Source of the DNA: Prorocentrum cordatum
Taxonomy: Eukaryota > Sar > Dinophyceae > Prorocentrales > Prorocentraceae
Assembly (NCBI GenBank): GCA_963575745.1
Contig: CAUYUJ010016160.1
Coordinates: 828,178 to 892,177 of the forward strand
Direction of reading: 5' to 3'
Length of the DNA: 64,000 nt
Position numbers and translations under genes: made by a program. Positions within the stretch are counted from its first letter, which is position 1. Every line of letters starts with the position of its first letter. The notes under the pieces are model-generated. The model did no database searches. It was not told the origin of the DNA and saw only the letters and a list, made by a program, of their open reading frames with translations. Shown here in pieces: positions 10,263 through 20,879 of this stretch.

Positions 10263-10399
10263 CTCCCGCTGCACCTGCTCTCCTCCTCTCTTCTCCGCCC
10301 ACCCCTCTCCCTCCTATAGAGAGAGCTCCTCCCCGTCGCGCCCCGAGCTGGGCCGGTCGGCCGGGCGGGCCGGGCCCCCTGCCGGAGACCTCCTCGCCA

Positions 10400-10660
10400 C
10401 ACGGCTTGCAACCTGCAGCAGCTCCGCGGAGGATGGGAGGGGCGGGCCGCTCTCAAACGGCGGCTCCCGCCCCCCCCGCGCCGCGCGCACTCGCCTCGAG
10501 AGGCCTGCAGGAGCTTCGCGGAGGGAGGGCGGGCCGTTTTGCAAGATGTGGCCCTCGCCCCCCGCGCCGCGCGCCGCGGCTGCTCCGAGCGCCCGCAGGA
10601 GCTTCGCGGCGGGGGGGCGGCTCGTCCTCCGAGTGCGGCTCGCGCTCCGGCGCCGCGCGG
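10400..10660. repeat. GC-rich tandem, ~85-90 bp unit, about three copies
   Basis: Each unit contains GCAGGAGCTTCGCGG or GCAGCAGCTCCGCGG followed by a GGGCGG stretch and CGCCCCCCGCGCC. Confidence 0.55.
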
Positions 10661-12555
10661 GTCCGCTGCGGCGGTTGACGGAACTGCGGCTCCGAGGGGC
10701 CGCATGGTCGACGTCGCCTTCGGGTGGGTCTTTGCACCGGCGCCTCGGCGCGGGCCCTGGGCCCAGGGCTCTGGTGGGGTCTGCGGCGCGCTGCCTCCCC
10801 TCTCGCGTGATGCTGTGCCGGTTTGCTCTGATTTGCGTCGTGCTGCCACTGCGCCCTCGGTGCATCGTGCCAAGGCTCTCTCGCGGTGTTACCGAAAGCT
10901 GTCGGATTGTTGTTCCTGCTCTCTAGCTGTCTCGGCCGCCGCCCCCCCCCCTGCCCCCCCCACCCACCGCCCCCCGCCTCTCCTGAACCCGGTGAGCTCT
11001 CCGCTGCGCCCCCCCCCCCCGACGCCGCCTCACCGCGTTTCACTCGAATCCTAGTCGCCACGCGCTGGAGGTGAAGTCACCGCGAGAGAGAAGCCCTCAG
11101 ACGGCCTGGCGCCCGATCCACCAGCGAGACGCTTTTCCGTCGGGCATCTCTGGCCCACCCCCCGCCCGCGCCTCCATGCGCGAGGTCTCGTTGAAGTGCG
11201 AGGCTGCGTGGCGGCTGGCGGTGGTCAGGGCTTTCGCTCTTCTCTGGGATTCCTCGTTTTGCTTTGGGCCCTCCCCCCGCGTTTGCGCCCCCTGCGCCTC
11301 CTTGGCCGCCGCTGCTTCGTCGCTGGTGCCGTTGCGTGCTCCCCCCCTCCTGCGTGCCCCCCTTTGCTGCTGGCCCGGCCGGCGCCGCTGCCGCTGGTGG
11401 TGTGTCGGGTGGACTCTTCGCCTGGCGCTGCGCCGCCGGCGGTCCTCCCGGGGCGGTGATTTCTGCGCCCCTCGCTGCTCGCGCGCCAGGCATGCGCCAC
11501 CCGCTCCCCCAGAGTTCCCCTGCCGCCCCACCTGCCGCCCCTCCCCAAAACGGACGAGGGATTCTGGCGCGCGCGATGCGGTGAACAAGGACATGCGACA
11601 TGCGCTGTCATTCGTCCATCATCGCCCCCTCGTGCTCCTCCCGCGTAATTTGCCACTTGCTCCACGGTGGTTCTCCGCCGACGAAGTCGACGCGGTGGGG
11701 CTGGAGGGGGCCGCGCTGCTGCAGTGTGCTCTTTCGAGGCATCGGCCCCCGTGCCGTCGGCTCCAGAAGCCGAGCTCCCCTCCTTCATCCTCATCTTCGG
11801 CGGGGTGCGCTGCTGTGCGACCAGGCCCGGCTGAGCGGGAAGGCGAGGACGGCCCGTTTGCCGACGCGGCCACGGTCGCGGCGGTGGCCGCACTCGTTCA
11901 TCGCGGGCCCCGCCGTGGGCGAGGCGGCCCCGCGGCGGCGCCGCGGGTGGCCGGCCCGCGGAGGGTGGCAGTCGGCATGGGCGTCCATCGCGGCCCCCTG
12001 CGGGGTTGGGCGCGGCAGGCCCCCAGGCTGCAGTGCCCGCGGAGCGCTTCGCCCTCCACTCGTCCCCCCGCTCCCCGCTATCGGGGGAGAAAAAGAGACG
12101 GATACGTGTTGTCCCCCGTCGTTTTCGGCCTTTCCTGGCCCTCCTGGGGAATCCTCGTTGTCACCGCTGGATTCGCCTCGAAATTCTGGTCAGAACGCAC
12201 CCCAAGAGAGGTCCGGGGACAACACGTATCCGTATCTTTCCGCCCCCCAACGCTATGAGGTCCAGAGCGTCGCCCTCCTCCCCCCCTGCCCCCGCTCCTC
12301 CCTCACCCCCAGGTTGCCTGCGCGGTGCGCTGTGCGTGGGCGATGGGTGGAAAGCAATTTGCAACACGCAGTTCGCGGCTTTCGAATGTCGGGGACACTC
12401 GGCCGACACGGCGCCCTCATCCCCCTTCTCTTCCCCGATTGCCCCGATCCTCTTCCCCCCCCCCCCCCCCCCCCCCCCCCCATTGAGGCTCCACCGGCCC
12501 TGATCGTCCATTCATGTTCTCCTATCCCGCCCTTCGCCCACCTCCGTCCCCACAG
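10661..12555. other. GC-rich stretch, no recognisable gene
   Basis: Long frames on both strands are compositional. A C homopolymer of about 26 nt lies at 12455-12481. A pyrimidine-rich tract from about 12515 leads into the acceptor of the next LRR exon. Confidence 0.4.
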
Positions 12556-12652
12556 GCCGCGGCCGCTGTTGTGCAGGCGGCGGAGCAGTGCAGCAACCTG
12601 ACGTCCCTGGACCTGAGCCGCAACCTCCTCGGCTGCGAGGGGGCGCCCCTGG
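12556..12652 (+). CDS. Leucine-rich-repeat exon (RNI/NLRC3-type)
   Basis: A textbook acceptor (polypyrimidine then CCCCACAG, ending 12555) is followed by AAAAVVQAAEQCSNLTSLDL and SRNLLGCEGA: helix plus LxSLDLSxNxL, one RNI-type leucine-rich repeat. The exon appears to end soon after GCEGA, since the continuation loses the pattern; no clear donor was found. Best splice context of the four LRR exons. Confidence 0.65.
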
Positions 12653-12760
12653 GGCCCGCCCGAAGTCGTGTTCGTCGCCGTCGTCGGGCCCACCCGTCCG
12701 CGGCGGGGGGCGGTGGAGTCCACCCGCAACCAGGACGTTGAATTTAGGTCCGCTTTAAGT

Positions 12761-12929
12761 CGGGGGAAAACAAACCTACCTCGCTTTTGACCACCCTCGC
12801 TTCCAAGAGATACCAAACGATGCCAAATTGCGGCCTGTACTGGTCAGGCCGCTTGACGAGGAGGCGCGTGGTATGGCTTGGTTTTGCCTGGAAGCGAAAG
12901 CGGGGGAGGTAATTCACGCTCTGATTAAG
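12761..12929 (+). CDS. Exon-like segment duplicated at 22545, unknown family
   Basis: The + frame reads GGKQTYLAFDHPRFQEIPND, then AKLRPVLVRPLDEEA, GMAWFCLEAKAG and VIHAL. The copy at 22545-22708 keeps the same frame over 164 bp with no stop or indel, and many differences are conservative or silent. An in-frame stop lies upstream (12755), so it would be an internal exon. I do not recognise the family. It may be part of a decayed gene or of an unclassified element. Confidence 0.4.
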
Positions 12930-13208
12930 CTGAGGAGGGGCTCTGGTTTTCGAGCCGTTCATTTGATCGATGTCGGGGAATCCGTTCGTAGCAGAAGTCC
13001 GCCGTGGCCAGGCACAAAAGACCCTCCGTTCCTTGTTCGGCGTTCCTTGTGGTCGCGCGACGACCGTCGTTCCAGCCGTTGGCGAGGGTGGGGATGGCGT
13101 GGGATCCGGGAGGGGGGGGCGGCCAAGCCAAAGGGATGTGCAGGGGGGGAGCAGGGGGGGCGCGGGAGGCAGCGCCGGAACGGGGGAACGGCTGCGTGGA
13201 TTCCTCAG

Positions 13209-13300
13209 GCAGCCGCAGATGTTGTTCAAGCCTGTCGAAGGACGCCATGCGGGCCACGCGCGCGCATGGCGAATATATCCAGCAATCACTGCGCACCCGC
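13209..13300 (+). pseudogene. Possible decayed LRR exon
   Basis: After TTCCTCAG the frame reads AADVVQACRRTPC, resembling the AAAVVQAAEQC start of the exon at 12556; the LxLxxN strand that should follow is lost. Probably a mutated duplicate, but the match is short. Confidence 0.25.
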
Positions 13301-13695
13301 CAACCCCCTAATTACACCATGCTGACCACACGCGACGCACGGTGAAACATGTCCAAAACGCGCGCGCTCTCATCGTAGCAACACAGAAGTGTCCACACAC
13401 ATCTGAAAGCTATTTCATTTTCGATTACAACGTCCAGCAGGATGTATGAGTCTATGCGCGCACCTTTCCCATTATCCTGATCAGTCCCATCGTTACCACC
13501 GTCGCCCGCGTCATCGTTGCAGCCGGCATCTCTATCATCGTTGTAGTCGTCATTATCCCCACCGTCGTTATCAATAACATAGTCATCATCGTCATCGTCG
13601 TTGTCGCCCCACTCCCCCGGTTGGTAGCGATACTACCATTCTCCCCGCACGCACCGCCCTTCTTGGGTAATAAGCAGGTTGGGGGGGGTGACGGC
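13301..13695. other. No recognisable gene
   Basis: Contains scattered ATCATCGT/CATCGTC triplets at 13500-13610 (a decayed triplet repeat) and otherwise nothing recognised. Confidence 0.4.
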
Positions 13696-13699
13696 CATC

Positions 13700-14085
13700 G
13701 GAGCAACCTTCCGAATGACCATCGAGACAACTATCGGAACAACCATTTGGAGAACCATCGGGGCAGCCAACCGAACGACCGTCGGCCATCGGGAATATCA
13801 CTCGGGACAACCATCAGGACAACCATCGGGACTACCATCGGGACTACCATCGGGACTGTCATCGTGACAGCCATGGGGACCACCATCGGAACAACCATCG
13901 GGACAGCCATCAGGGCAACCATGGGGACAACCATCGGGACAGCCATGCGGGTTAACCATCGGTACACTCATCGGGACAACCATCCAGACACCATCCGGAC
14001 AACCATCGGGGCAACCAACGGAGCAACCTTCGAGACAACGATCAGGACAACCTTCGGGACAACCATCGGGAGAACGGTTTTTCGT
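13700..14085. repeat. 12-bp minisatellite (GGGACAACCATC)n
   Basis: Roughly 30 imperfect units. Because 12 is divisible by 3, every frame gives a periodic peptide (for example IGTT or DNHR), which explains the open frames on both strands. Confidence 0.9.
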
Positions 14086-14125
14086 CCCCTATCTTTCGTG
14101 TTTCCTTTTTTTCTCTGCCCGGTGT

Positions 14126-14146
14126 CTGTAGCCATTAGGGCTCAGA
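14126..14146 (+). other. Spliced-leader-like 21-mer (possible relict)
   Basis: CTGTAGCCATTAGGGCTCAG plus A matches the conserved dinoflagellate spliced leader at 16 of 21 positions, ungapped. It sits after a pyrimidine tract at the left edge of a decayed coding-like block. Dinoflagellate mRNAs receive this leader by trans-splicing, and reinserted cDNAs carry relicts. Chance similarity remains possible. Confidence 0.25.
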
Positions 14147-14149
14147 CGC

Positions 14150-16510
14150 TCGGCTGATGTTGAACAACGGTTGGGCGCAGATGCTGGCCATTGTGCCGCG
14201 CGCCCTCGACGCCGCGAGGGGGTGGGTCCGCACGGTGCTTCGTAAATATGGTGTCCTCGGCCCGCGCCTGGCGTTTTAGGCGGACGAGACCGAGTTCGAG
14301 GGAACGCCCGAGCAGGCGTCGGCAGCCGCGGACTCAAGCGTGGAGGAGGCACGGCGGCCGCTGAGGGAGTTCGTGGACATTAGGCAGTTGCCGAGGAGCC
14401 AGTGCAGAAGCGGCCGAGGGCGCTCCATGGCTGCCCCGAGCAGGCCATGCTGGAGGACGCCGTGGCGTGCCTCATGGTGGCCACCTGCCGAGAAGCTCCC
14501 GAGGCCCCGGCCCCGCCGCCGCCGGGGGCCCGTGCGACGGCAAGGAGCCGCGCGGCAGTGGAGGAGAGCCGTCGCGGGCTGGAGGCGCAGGAGCGGGCTT
14601 TGTGGAAGCCTCGCCTGGTCGCGTTGTTCGAGGAGATGGGGGCGCCTTCGCCCGAGACGGCGCGATCCTGCAGGGACCTGGAGCGGGCAAATGACGGCAT
14701 CAAGGGTCGCACGCGCATCAACGCGGTGAGGTCAGCACGTGAGTGAGGTCGAACGTGACGATGCGCAAGTGGTTCCTGCTCGCACACGAGGCCCTGTGGC
14801 CCCTGACGACTTAACATGTCATCGACCACGCGCGCGCCAAGGCCGCCGACCCGCGCGGACCAACGGTGCCCAACCGGGCACTGGGCCATAACAACAGGTG
14901 CTCCGCTCGGTCCGAGGCACAGCAGGTCATCGTGAACGGTGAGATGCTCCCTGGTGCGGGCAAGGGCAAGGGCCCGACAACGAGGGCAGCACGGTGCCCA
15001 AGAGCGTTCATCGGGGCCTTGGAGAGGTTGGTCATGGACGAGGACCTCCGCAAAGTACCTACGCGGGTTAGTCAAGACGTGGGTGGCGCGCCGCTACGAC
15101 GACCACAGCTGCCTCCCACCATGGCGCCTCGCCTTCGTGCACGAGGGACTGGCGGCGACGCTTGGACGCGCGCAGACTTGCGCGCGCGCATGGTGCCAGA
15201 GCTGCCGCCTGCGGTGCCCCGTGAATGTTGCATGCTGGACCGAGCATGGATACAGACGGGCTTCGACGCGTGGAGTGAGATCGCGGACTCCGAGAGAGTC
15301 CACTTCTTGTCGCGGTGAGACGACGCGGGGCAGACGGTGGCCCGCAAGCCCGCCGGGCACGCAGAGGCGGCGACAGCGGGCCGGGAGGTGCCCCCGAGGG
15401 TGCCGGAGCCCGCGGCGGGCGAAGAGGTCGAGCTTCTCATCCCCGAGGAGGTCGCGCGGATCTGGATAGAGCGCCCGGAGCGGGCGAGGATCCTTTCGAC
15501 CGCGGCGGGGATAGACAAGAACGCGCGCGACTACTTGGGCAGGTGCTCGCTGGAAGGCGCGGGCACCTCCGCGAGGGCGTTCCGCATGGGCGTCTCTGCG
15601 CTCCGGCAGCGGGCGGCAGTTCGCGGTGGCGTTGCGTTCTGGGGAGGCTCGCGTGGAGCTGGGCGAGGCGGCGGCCTTCCCTGACCCGCCGAACTGGCCG
15701 GCCTCGAGGAAGGACTTCTCGCAGCAGAATGCCGCGAACGTGGCAGCTGAGACCCGCGCAGCCCTCGAGGTTTGCGCGGGCGGGTTGGCCGCGGGTTCCG
15801 AAGACAACGATGAGCGGCCGCGGGCGGCGGCAACCCCGGAGGCCGCCGTCGAAGGCGAGGAGTTGGATGGCGTCGGACCACCGCCGGGGACAGCAGCGCC
15901 CCCGCGAAGAGCGCAGGGGAAGGGGGCAGAGGGCGGCCGCGACAGCGACGACGGCAGCCCCCCCCCCCTGAGAGCAAGGGCGCGAGATGGTCGTCAGCGT
16001 CGCGCGGCCGAAGAAACGTGAGGTGGCCAGGCTCCGCAATGTCGGGGGCCGCGGTTGGGCGCCTGGCGGGTCGCCGCTGAATTCGCCGTGCTTCGACGGC
16101 GTGCCTGGCGGAGCGCGACATGGTCCGCTGCCAGAGATGCCGGAGCCTAATCTTGGTCGAGATGATGACGCTATAGCGGCGAAGAGCGAAGGCGAAGGCC
16201 CGGACAGTTCATCGAGCTCCTCTAGCTCGGAGAGACCGCTCAAGGAAAGGCGGCCGCTGGGGAGGGCGCCAGCGGCGACAGGCCCGGCGCGGCCCTTCGG
16301 GACAGGGGCGCGCCAGCCCAGCGACCGATCGGCCGAGAGGGCGCCAGCAGCAGCGGGATTCTGCGCGATCTTTGGAGGCCGCTCTGGGGCTGCGCTCGCG
16401 CGTCGACGGGGCGCCGGCGCCGGCGCGGCCCGAGGCGCGGCATGCGCCAGCACTGACCGTGGACAGTCCAGACTCGGCGGAGGAGGGCCGTGCCCGGAAG
16501 TGGACTTTTT
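14150..16510. other. Decayed coding-like GC-rich block
   Basis: On the + strand successive frames give ordinary-looking peptides broken by stops and frame changes, for example an EDAVACLMVATCREAPEAP helix near 14452 and an EEVARIWIERPERARILSTA stretch near 15445. No intact gene and no domain I can name. This fits an old retroelement or processed gene; the minus-strand frames are shadows. Confidence 0.35.
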
Positions 16511-16519
16511 CAGCGCGCC

Positions 16520-17490
16520 CTCGGGATCATCCTGCGTTCCGACAGAGAAGGATGTTGAGCACCCAAACAGGCAAACCGCCTGAGACACCCCTCCAATCTG
16601 GGCGCGAACGGGCAAGTGGCACGCCCCATTGCGCACCCCCTTGGGGGCGCTGAAACCAGCGCCTCGCGCCTCGCCTGAGACACCCTCGGAAACTGTTCCA
16701 AAGGAGAAGGGCGGTCGACGCCCGAACAGGCGAACCGCTTGAGACGCCCCCCGAATCTGGGCGAGAACGGGCATGTGATATACCCCCTGACAGGCGCCCC
16801 CCCTCGGCGGCATTGAAACCGGCGCCTCGCCTGAGACACCCTCGGAAACTGCTCCGAAACGGAAGGGCGCTGGGCACCCGAACGGGCCAACTGCTTGAGA
16901 CGCCCTCCCAACCTGGAAGCAAACCAACGGGCTAGCGACGCGCCCCCCGGCGCCCTCCCTGCTGGATACCCCCTGGCGCGCCCCCTTGGGGGCGCTGAAA
17001 CTGGCGCCTCGCCTGAGACACCCTCGGAAGCTGCTCCGAAATCGGAGGGTGTCGGGCGCCGACGCAGGCAAGCCGCTTGAGAGACCTCCCAATCTGGGCG
17101 CGAACGGGCCCTTGATGCGCACCCTTGCGCCCCCCCCTGGGAGCGCTGAAACCAGCGCCTCGCCAGAGACACCCTCGGAAACTGCTCCGAAAGAGAAGAT
17201 GTTGGGCGCCCGCGCGGGCGAACCATCTGAGAGACCCCCCAAATCTGGGCGCGAGCGGGCTTGCGATATGCCCCCGGCGCCCCCCCTTGGGAGCGCCGAA
17301 ACCAGCGCCTCGCCTGAGACATCCTCTGGAACTGTTCCGAAAGAGAAGGATGTTGGGCACCCGGACAGGCAAGCCGCCCGAGACATCCCCCCAATCTGGG
17401 CGCGAACGGGCCTGCGATGATTCCCCGGCGCCCCCCCCCTCGGGAGCATTGAAACCGGCGCCTCGCCTGAGACATCCTCGCAGCGCGCGC
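16520..17490. repeat. Tandem array, ~150-180 bp unit, about six copies
   Basis: Each unit carries GAAACCAGCGCCTCGCCTGA, a GACACCCTCGGAAACTG segment, an AGAGAAGGATGTTGGGC-like segment and CAATCTGGGCGCGAACGGGC. Unit starts near 16648, 16813, 16993, 17143, 17293 and 17448 give spacings of about 165, 180, 150, 150 and 155 bp, mostly whole codons. Very long frames on both strands run through it. The array may have been coding, but the frame breaks between some units. Confidence 0.8.
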
Positions 17491-20400
17491 GTGAGTCTGA
17501 GCGCAGAAGTACCAGGAGCGCGAGCGAGTCTGCATATGGGTGACCCCGAGCATGAGAAACCTGAGCACCAGGAATCCACGAGCGAGCGCATCTGAGCATG
17601 AGCGAGTCTGAATACGAGTGAGTCTATATGAGTGAGTCAGAGAATGATGACCTGACGGTGGGGGGCGTTCTCGTTCCGCGCGGTCAAAGTAACAACGAGA
17701 GCCCCTTCCTCAGGACATGGGGGATTCAAATATTAAACAGAAGAGTGCGAGGAGGGTCAGGGGCCAGACGCCTCCCAGGGTCCTGGGCGCGGGCCGCGGA
17801 GCACAGTTGCAGCTGAGGGTGCTCCACCTCTACGCGGAGCGCAAGGGGCGGGCGGATGTTGCCGACTTCGCGCGCCGCCCCGGCATGATCGCGCACTTGG
17901 AAGCGGGGCGAGTCGGGCGCGATCGCGGTCTCGCCGCCCTGCAGCCCTTGGCCACAGGCATAGTGGATAAACCGCCGAGGCCCGCGCCCGGTGCGATCGG
18001 CACAGCCCTCTCGGGGGCCCCCTGGCTGGAGGGCCGAGATGAGCTAGTGCGCCAGGTATCCAACCAATCCGCAGACGTCGCCGCCCGCGCGCTGGAGGCC
18101 CAGCTCACGAGCAGCAGGCAAGCGGCTGGCCTCCTGGAGCCGCCCGAGGACTTGGGCGCCGTCCAGACGGGCGACCTCCGCGGTCGGCGCCCGGCCAGCC
18201 AGCGCGTTGCAGCTGCCAACAGTAGACGAGCCCCTCGGCCTCGACGGCGCGCGCGCAGCGGCCCCCCACCAGAGCGTGCACGGCGCGCCGTGCCCGAGGC
18301 CGACGCGCTTCGTCGGTCGGTTGCCAGGATTGATCGCCGACCCTTGGCTCCACGTCGGGAGACTGACGCGCAGCCGCGCGAGTGGGCGGCGCAGAGCGTC
18401 GGCCATCTGGCCGAGCTGCCAGCTGTCCGTCGCGGGAGGGGGGGGGGGGGCCTCATTTAAGGCCCCATCGCCAGACCCGCTCGAGGAGCGGGGCGAGGAA
18501 GAGGGCGACGGGGCGCCGAAGAGAGGCCCCTTCCACAGGGCGCGGCCCGCTCGGCAAAGGGGGCATCTGCATCGGAAGGGGCCGCGGCAATATCCCAGCG
18601 AGCATGTGGGGCGACCCCGCATGCATCGAACGCCGCGGCACGAAGGCCGCCATCGCGAAGTTCGCGAACTGGCCCCCGACAAGACTCGACCCGCTCGAGG
18701 CGCCCTCGGAGCTGGGCGGCGCCGCCTTCAGGCGCCACTGCGACCCGCGCTCCGACTGCCGCGCCGACGCCAACATCGCAGCATGGCGGGGGAAGAGAGA
18801 AGCGCGGCCGCGGGCCCCCATTCGAAGGCGCAGGGCCGCCGCGCTGCTGCGAGTGCACTCAGGGCCCGAGAGGTTTCCACGACGGCGCGGGCCTCCTATC
18901 GCTTGGCCGCTCGGACCCAGACCTTTCTAGGAGTTCCCGCATTAGAGCGAGGTGTGATATCCGAGCTTCGACGGGCTGTGAAAGCCGTGGGCGGCAGGGG
19001 CGCCGCAGGGCGCGCCCCGTTCGAGCTCGCGGCGCAAGGGCGCCTGGCCGGGGCCGACCCGAGCGAGCCACCCGACCTCTTGAAGAAGAGGATCTACGAG
19101 ACGGCCAGGAGGATCTCCGAATGCTGGCTGGGAGCAGAGGGGCGGGCAGGCTACGGCGACGACCTGGGACCTGGGCTGCGTCGCAGGGGGGCAGCCCGTC
19201 CGCCCCCCCCTGCCGGCGGCACTTCGACGCGACGCAGGGGGCCGCGACGCAGAGTTAATGAAGGAGCTGGAAAAGGGGGGCAACAGCGGGCACACTGCAC
19301 TAGATGCCCTGGCAGGGAGAGCTACCCGAGGGGCTCGCGAACTGGCGCCTCGACGAGGAGGCGGCCGACGGGCCGTTCCAGAAACAGCCGCTTGAAGCAG
19401 CGTCGAAGACCGCGGTCATTGGCCCCGAGGGCACCACGCGGACAAGGTGAGGCGGGCAGGGCGACTGGGAAGTCCAAGGAGCAGCTGCGCAACTGCCCCC
19501 GCGACACTTGCGCCATCGCGGCGCTGGCGGCCCTAGAGAGCGCAAGCGGCAAGGAGAGACTCGTGCGCGACGGCGCGCGCGAAGTCGCCGTGAACCGGCG
19601 GATCCGACGCAGGAGCTGGCAGTGGATGCCAGCGCCCGCAGAAAAGAGTTACCCCTTGAGGGACATCGAGGACCATCGCGACGTTATCGTCTCGCTCGTC
19701 ACCGACGTCAAGGGCGCGCTTCGGCTCGTCGAGATCCGCGAGAACGACCGGGGCGCGCTGGCCTGCGAGTGCGAAGGCGAGATCCATTGAATGCAACGCC
19801 ATCAGCGCTCTCGGCATATCCAGCGCCGCCGGATGGTGGGTCAGACTGTTTGAAGCCCGACTGCGCGCGATCTTCCGCGCGCTAGGCGGCGAGCGGCCCG
19901 CGCGACGGCCCACCCGCGCCGACGATTTGCAGGCGATCGGAGCGGGGCGGCGCGGGAGATTGACAACGCCCCATGGTCGTCCCACTCGGCGTCTTCGGTT
20001 TTTCTGGTAGAGGGTCAAGACGCGGGCGGCCGCAAGGTGGACTGGGTCGGCCTCCACTGCGACTGCGCCCCCTTCACCGCGGGCCCCCGGGAGGCGGGGG
20101 CGGCCCGGGTAGCGGCCTGGTGTTAGGAGACTGCCGAATGCGGCGCCGTCCGCGTGGTCGAGATGGCGTCAGGCTTGGCGCGCCCAGGTTTCGCGGGCCG
20201 CGCGCGCCTGGCGCGCCGCCGTCGCAAAGGTCGACGGGGAGAGGGCCTCCCAACCGCGGGCGACCAGGCTCGCGCCGACGCGGGCAAGCAAGAGATCTGC
20301 CAGTGGACGGGGACTAGCAGCGCCCGTCAAGTTCGAAGCTCAGAGCGCTGGACACTTCCGCTCGACCACGAAGGCGGAGGGAGAACGCTGGCGGGCGGGC

Positions 20401-20655
20401 GGCCGGGAAGCACTTTCGAGCGGCAGCGCGCGAGGGGCTCGCTGCGCTCGCTGGAGGTAGAGGAGGAGTGGAGTGCATGGGCGTAGGCCAATGCAGACGA
20501 CCCGAACGGGGCCTCCGCTGCGCTGGAGCTCCCCAGCGCGATCCGCTGTGCGAAGCTGCGAGGCCCGGCAAATTCCGCCAGCGGGCGAGCCTCAGGTACG
20601 CGGGGTCGACGGCCCGTTTGGGAATGGATGCCTTGCGAGGGCCGCGTCGATCAGG
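17491..20655. other. Decayed coding-like GC-rich block, continued
   Basis: Long frames on both strands with no recognised domain. Some + segments look protein-like, such as ADPSEPPDLLKKRIYETARR (about 19055-19115) and VIVSLVTDVKGALRLVEIRE (about 19684-19743). Neighbouring reading phases change, which argues against one intact gene. Possibly the body of the relic ending at 20656-20870. Confidence 0.3.
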
Positions 20656-20870
20656 TGGCCGTTGAACGTCCTCCTCGTGGATTTTTTCAGAGGGGCCCCG
20701 AGGTCGCGCACGATGGCGCTGAGCCTGGACTGGCCACCGCGCGACGAGAACCCGCAGGCAGACGACCTCAGCAACATGAGGGCAACTGACTTCGACGAGT
20801 CCCTCAGGATGCACGTGGCGGCTGCGGACCTGAAGTTGCACGTGCTCGACGAGATGGCGCGCGCTTTTCT
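20656..20870 (+). pseudogene. RNase H-like tail of a decayed reverse-transcriptase element
   Basis: The frame reads WPLNVLLVDFF, then LSLDWPPRDENPQADDLSN and ATDFDESLRMHV. The W-x-P-R-D-x-N-x-x-A-D-x-L-S-N pattern parallels the H-V-P-G-x-x-N-x-A-D motif of the intact element's RNase H (near 54030) and resembles the end of the RNase H domain in reverse-transcriptase polyproteins. No intact upstream reverse transcriptase was found, so this is a fragment. Confidence 0.4.
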
Positions 20871-20879
20871 ACGAGTTGA

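Noticed and set aside
16520-17490. CRISPR-like regular repeats
   Set aside because: Units of ~150-180 bp are themselves repetitive, without short repeats separated by unique spacers, and the DNA is eukaryotic in character.
15437-17599. A 720-codon minus-strand frame
   Set aside because: It spans the tandem array and GC-rich DNA. Its apparent repeats are the tandem units read backwards; no domain or start context.
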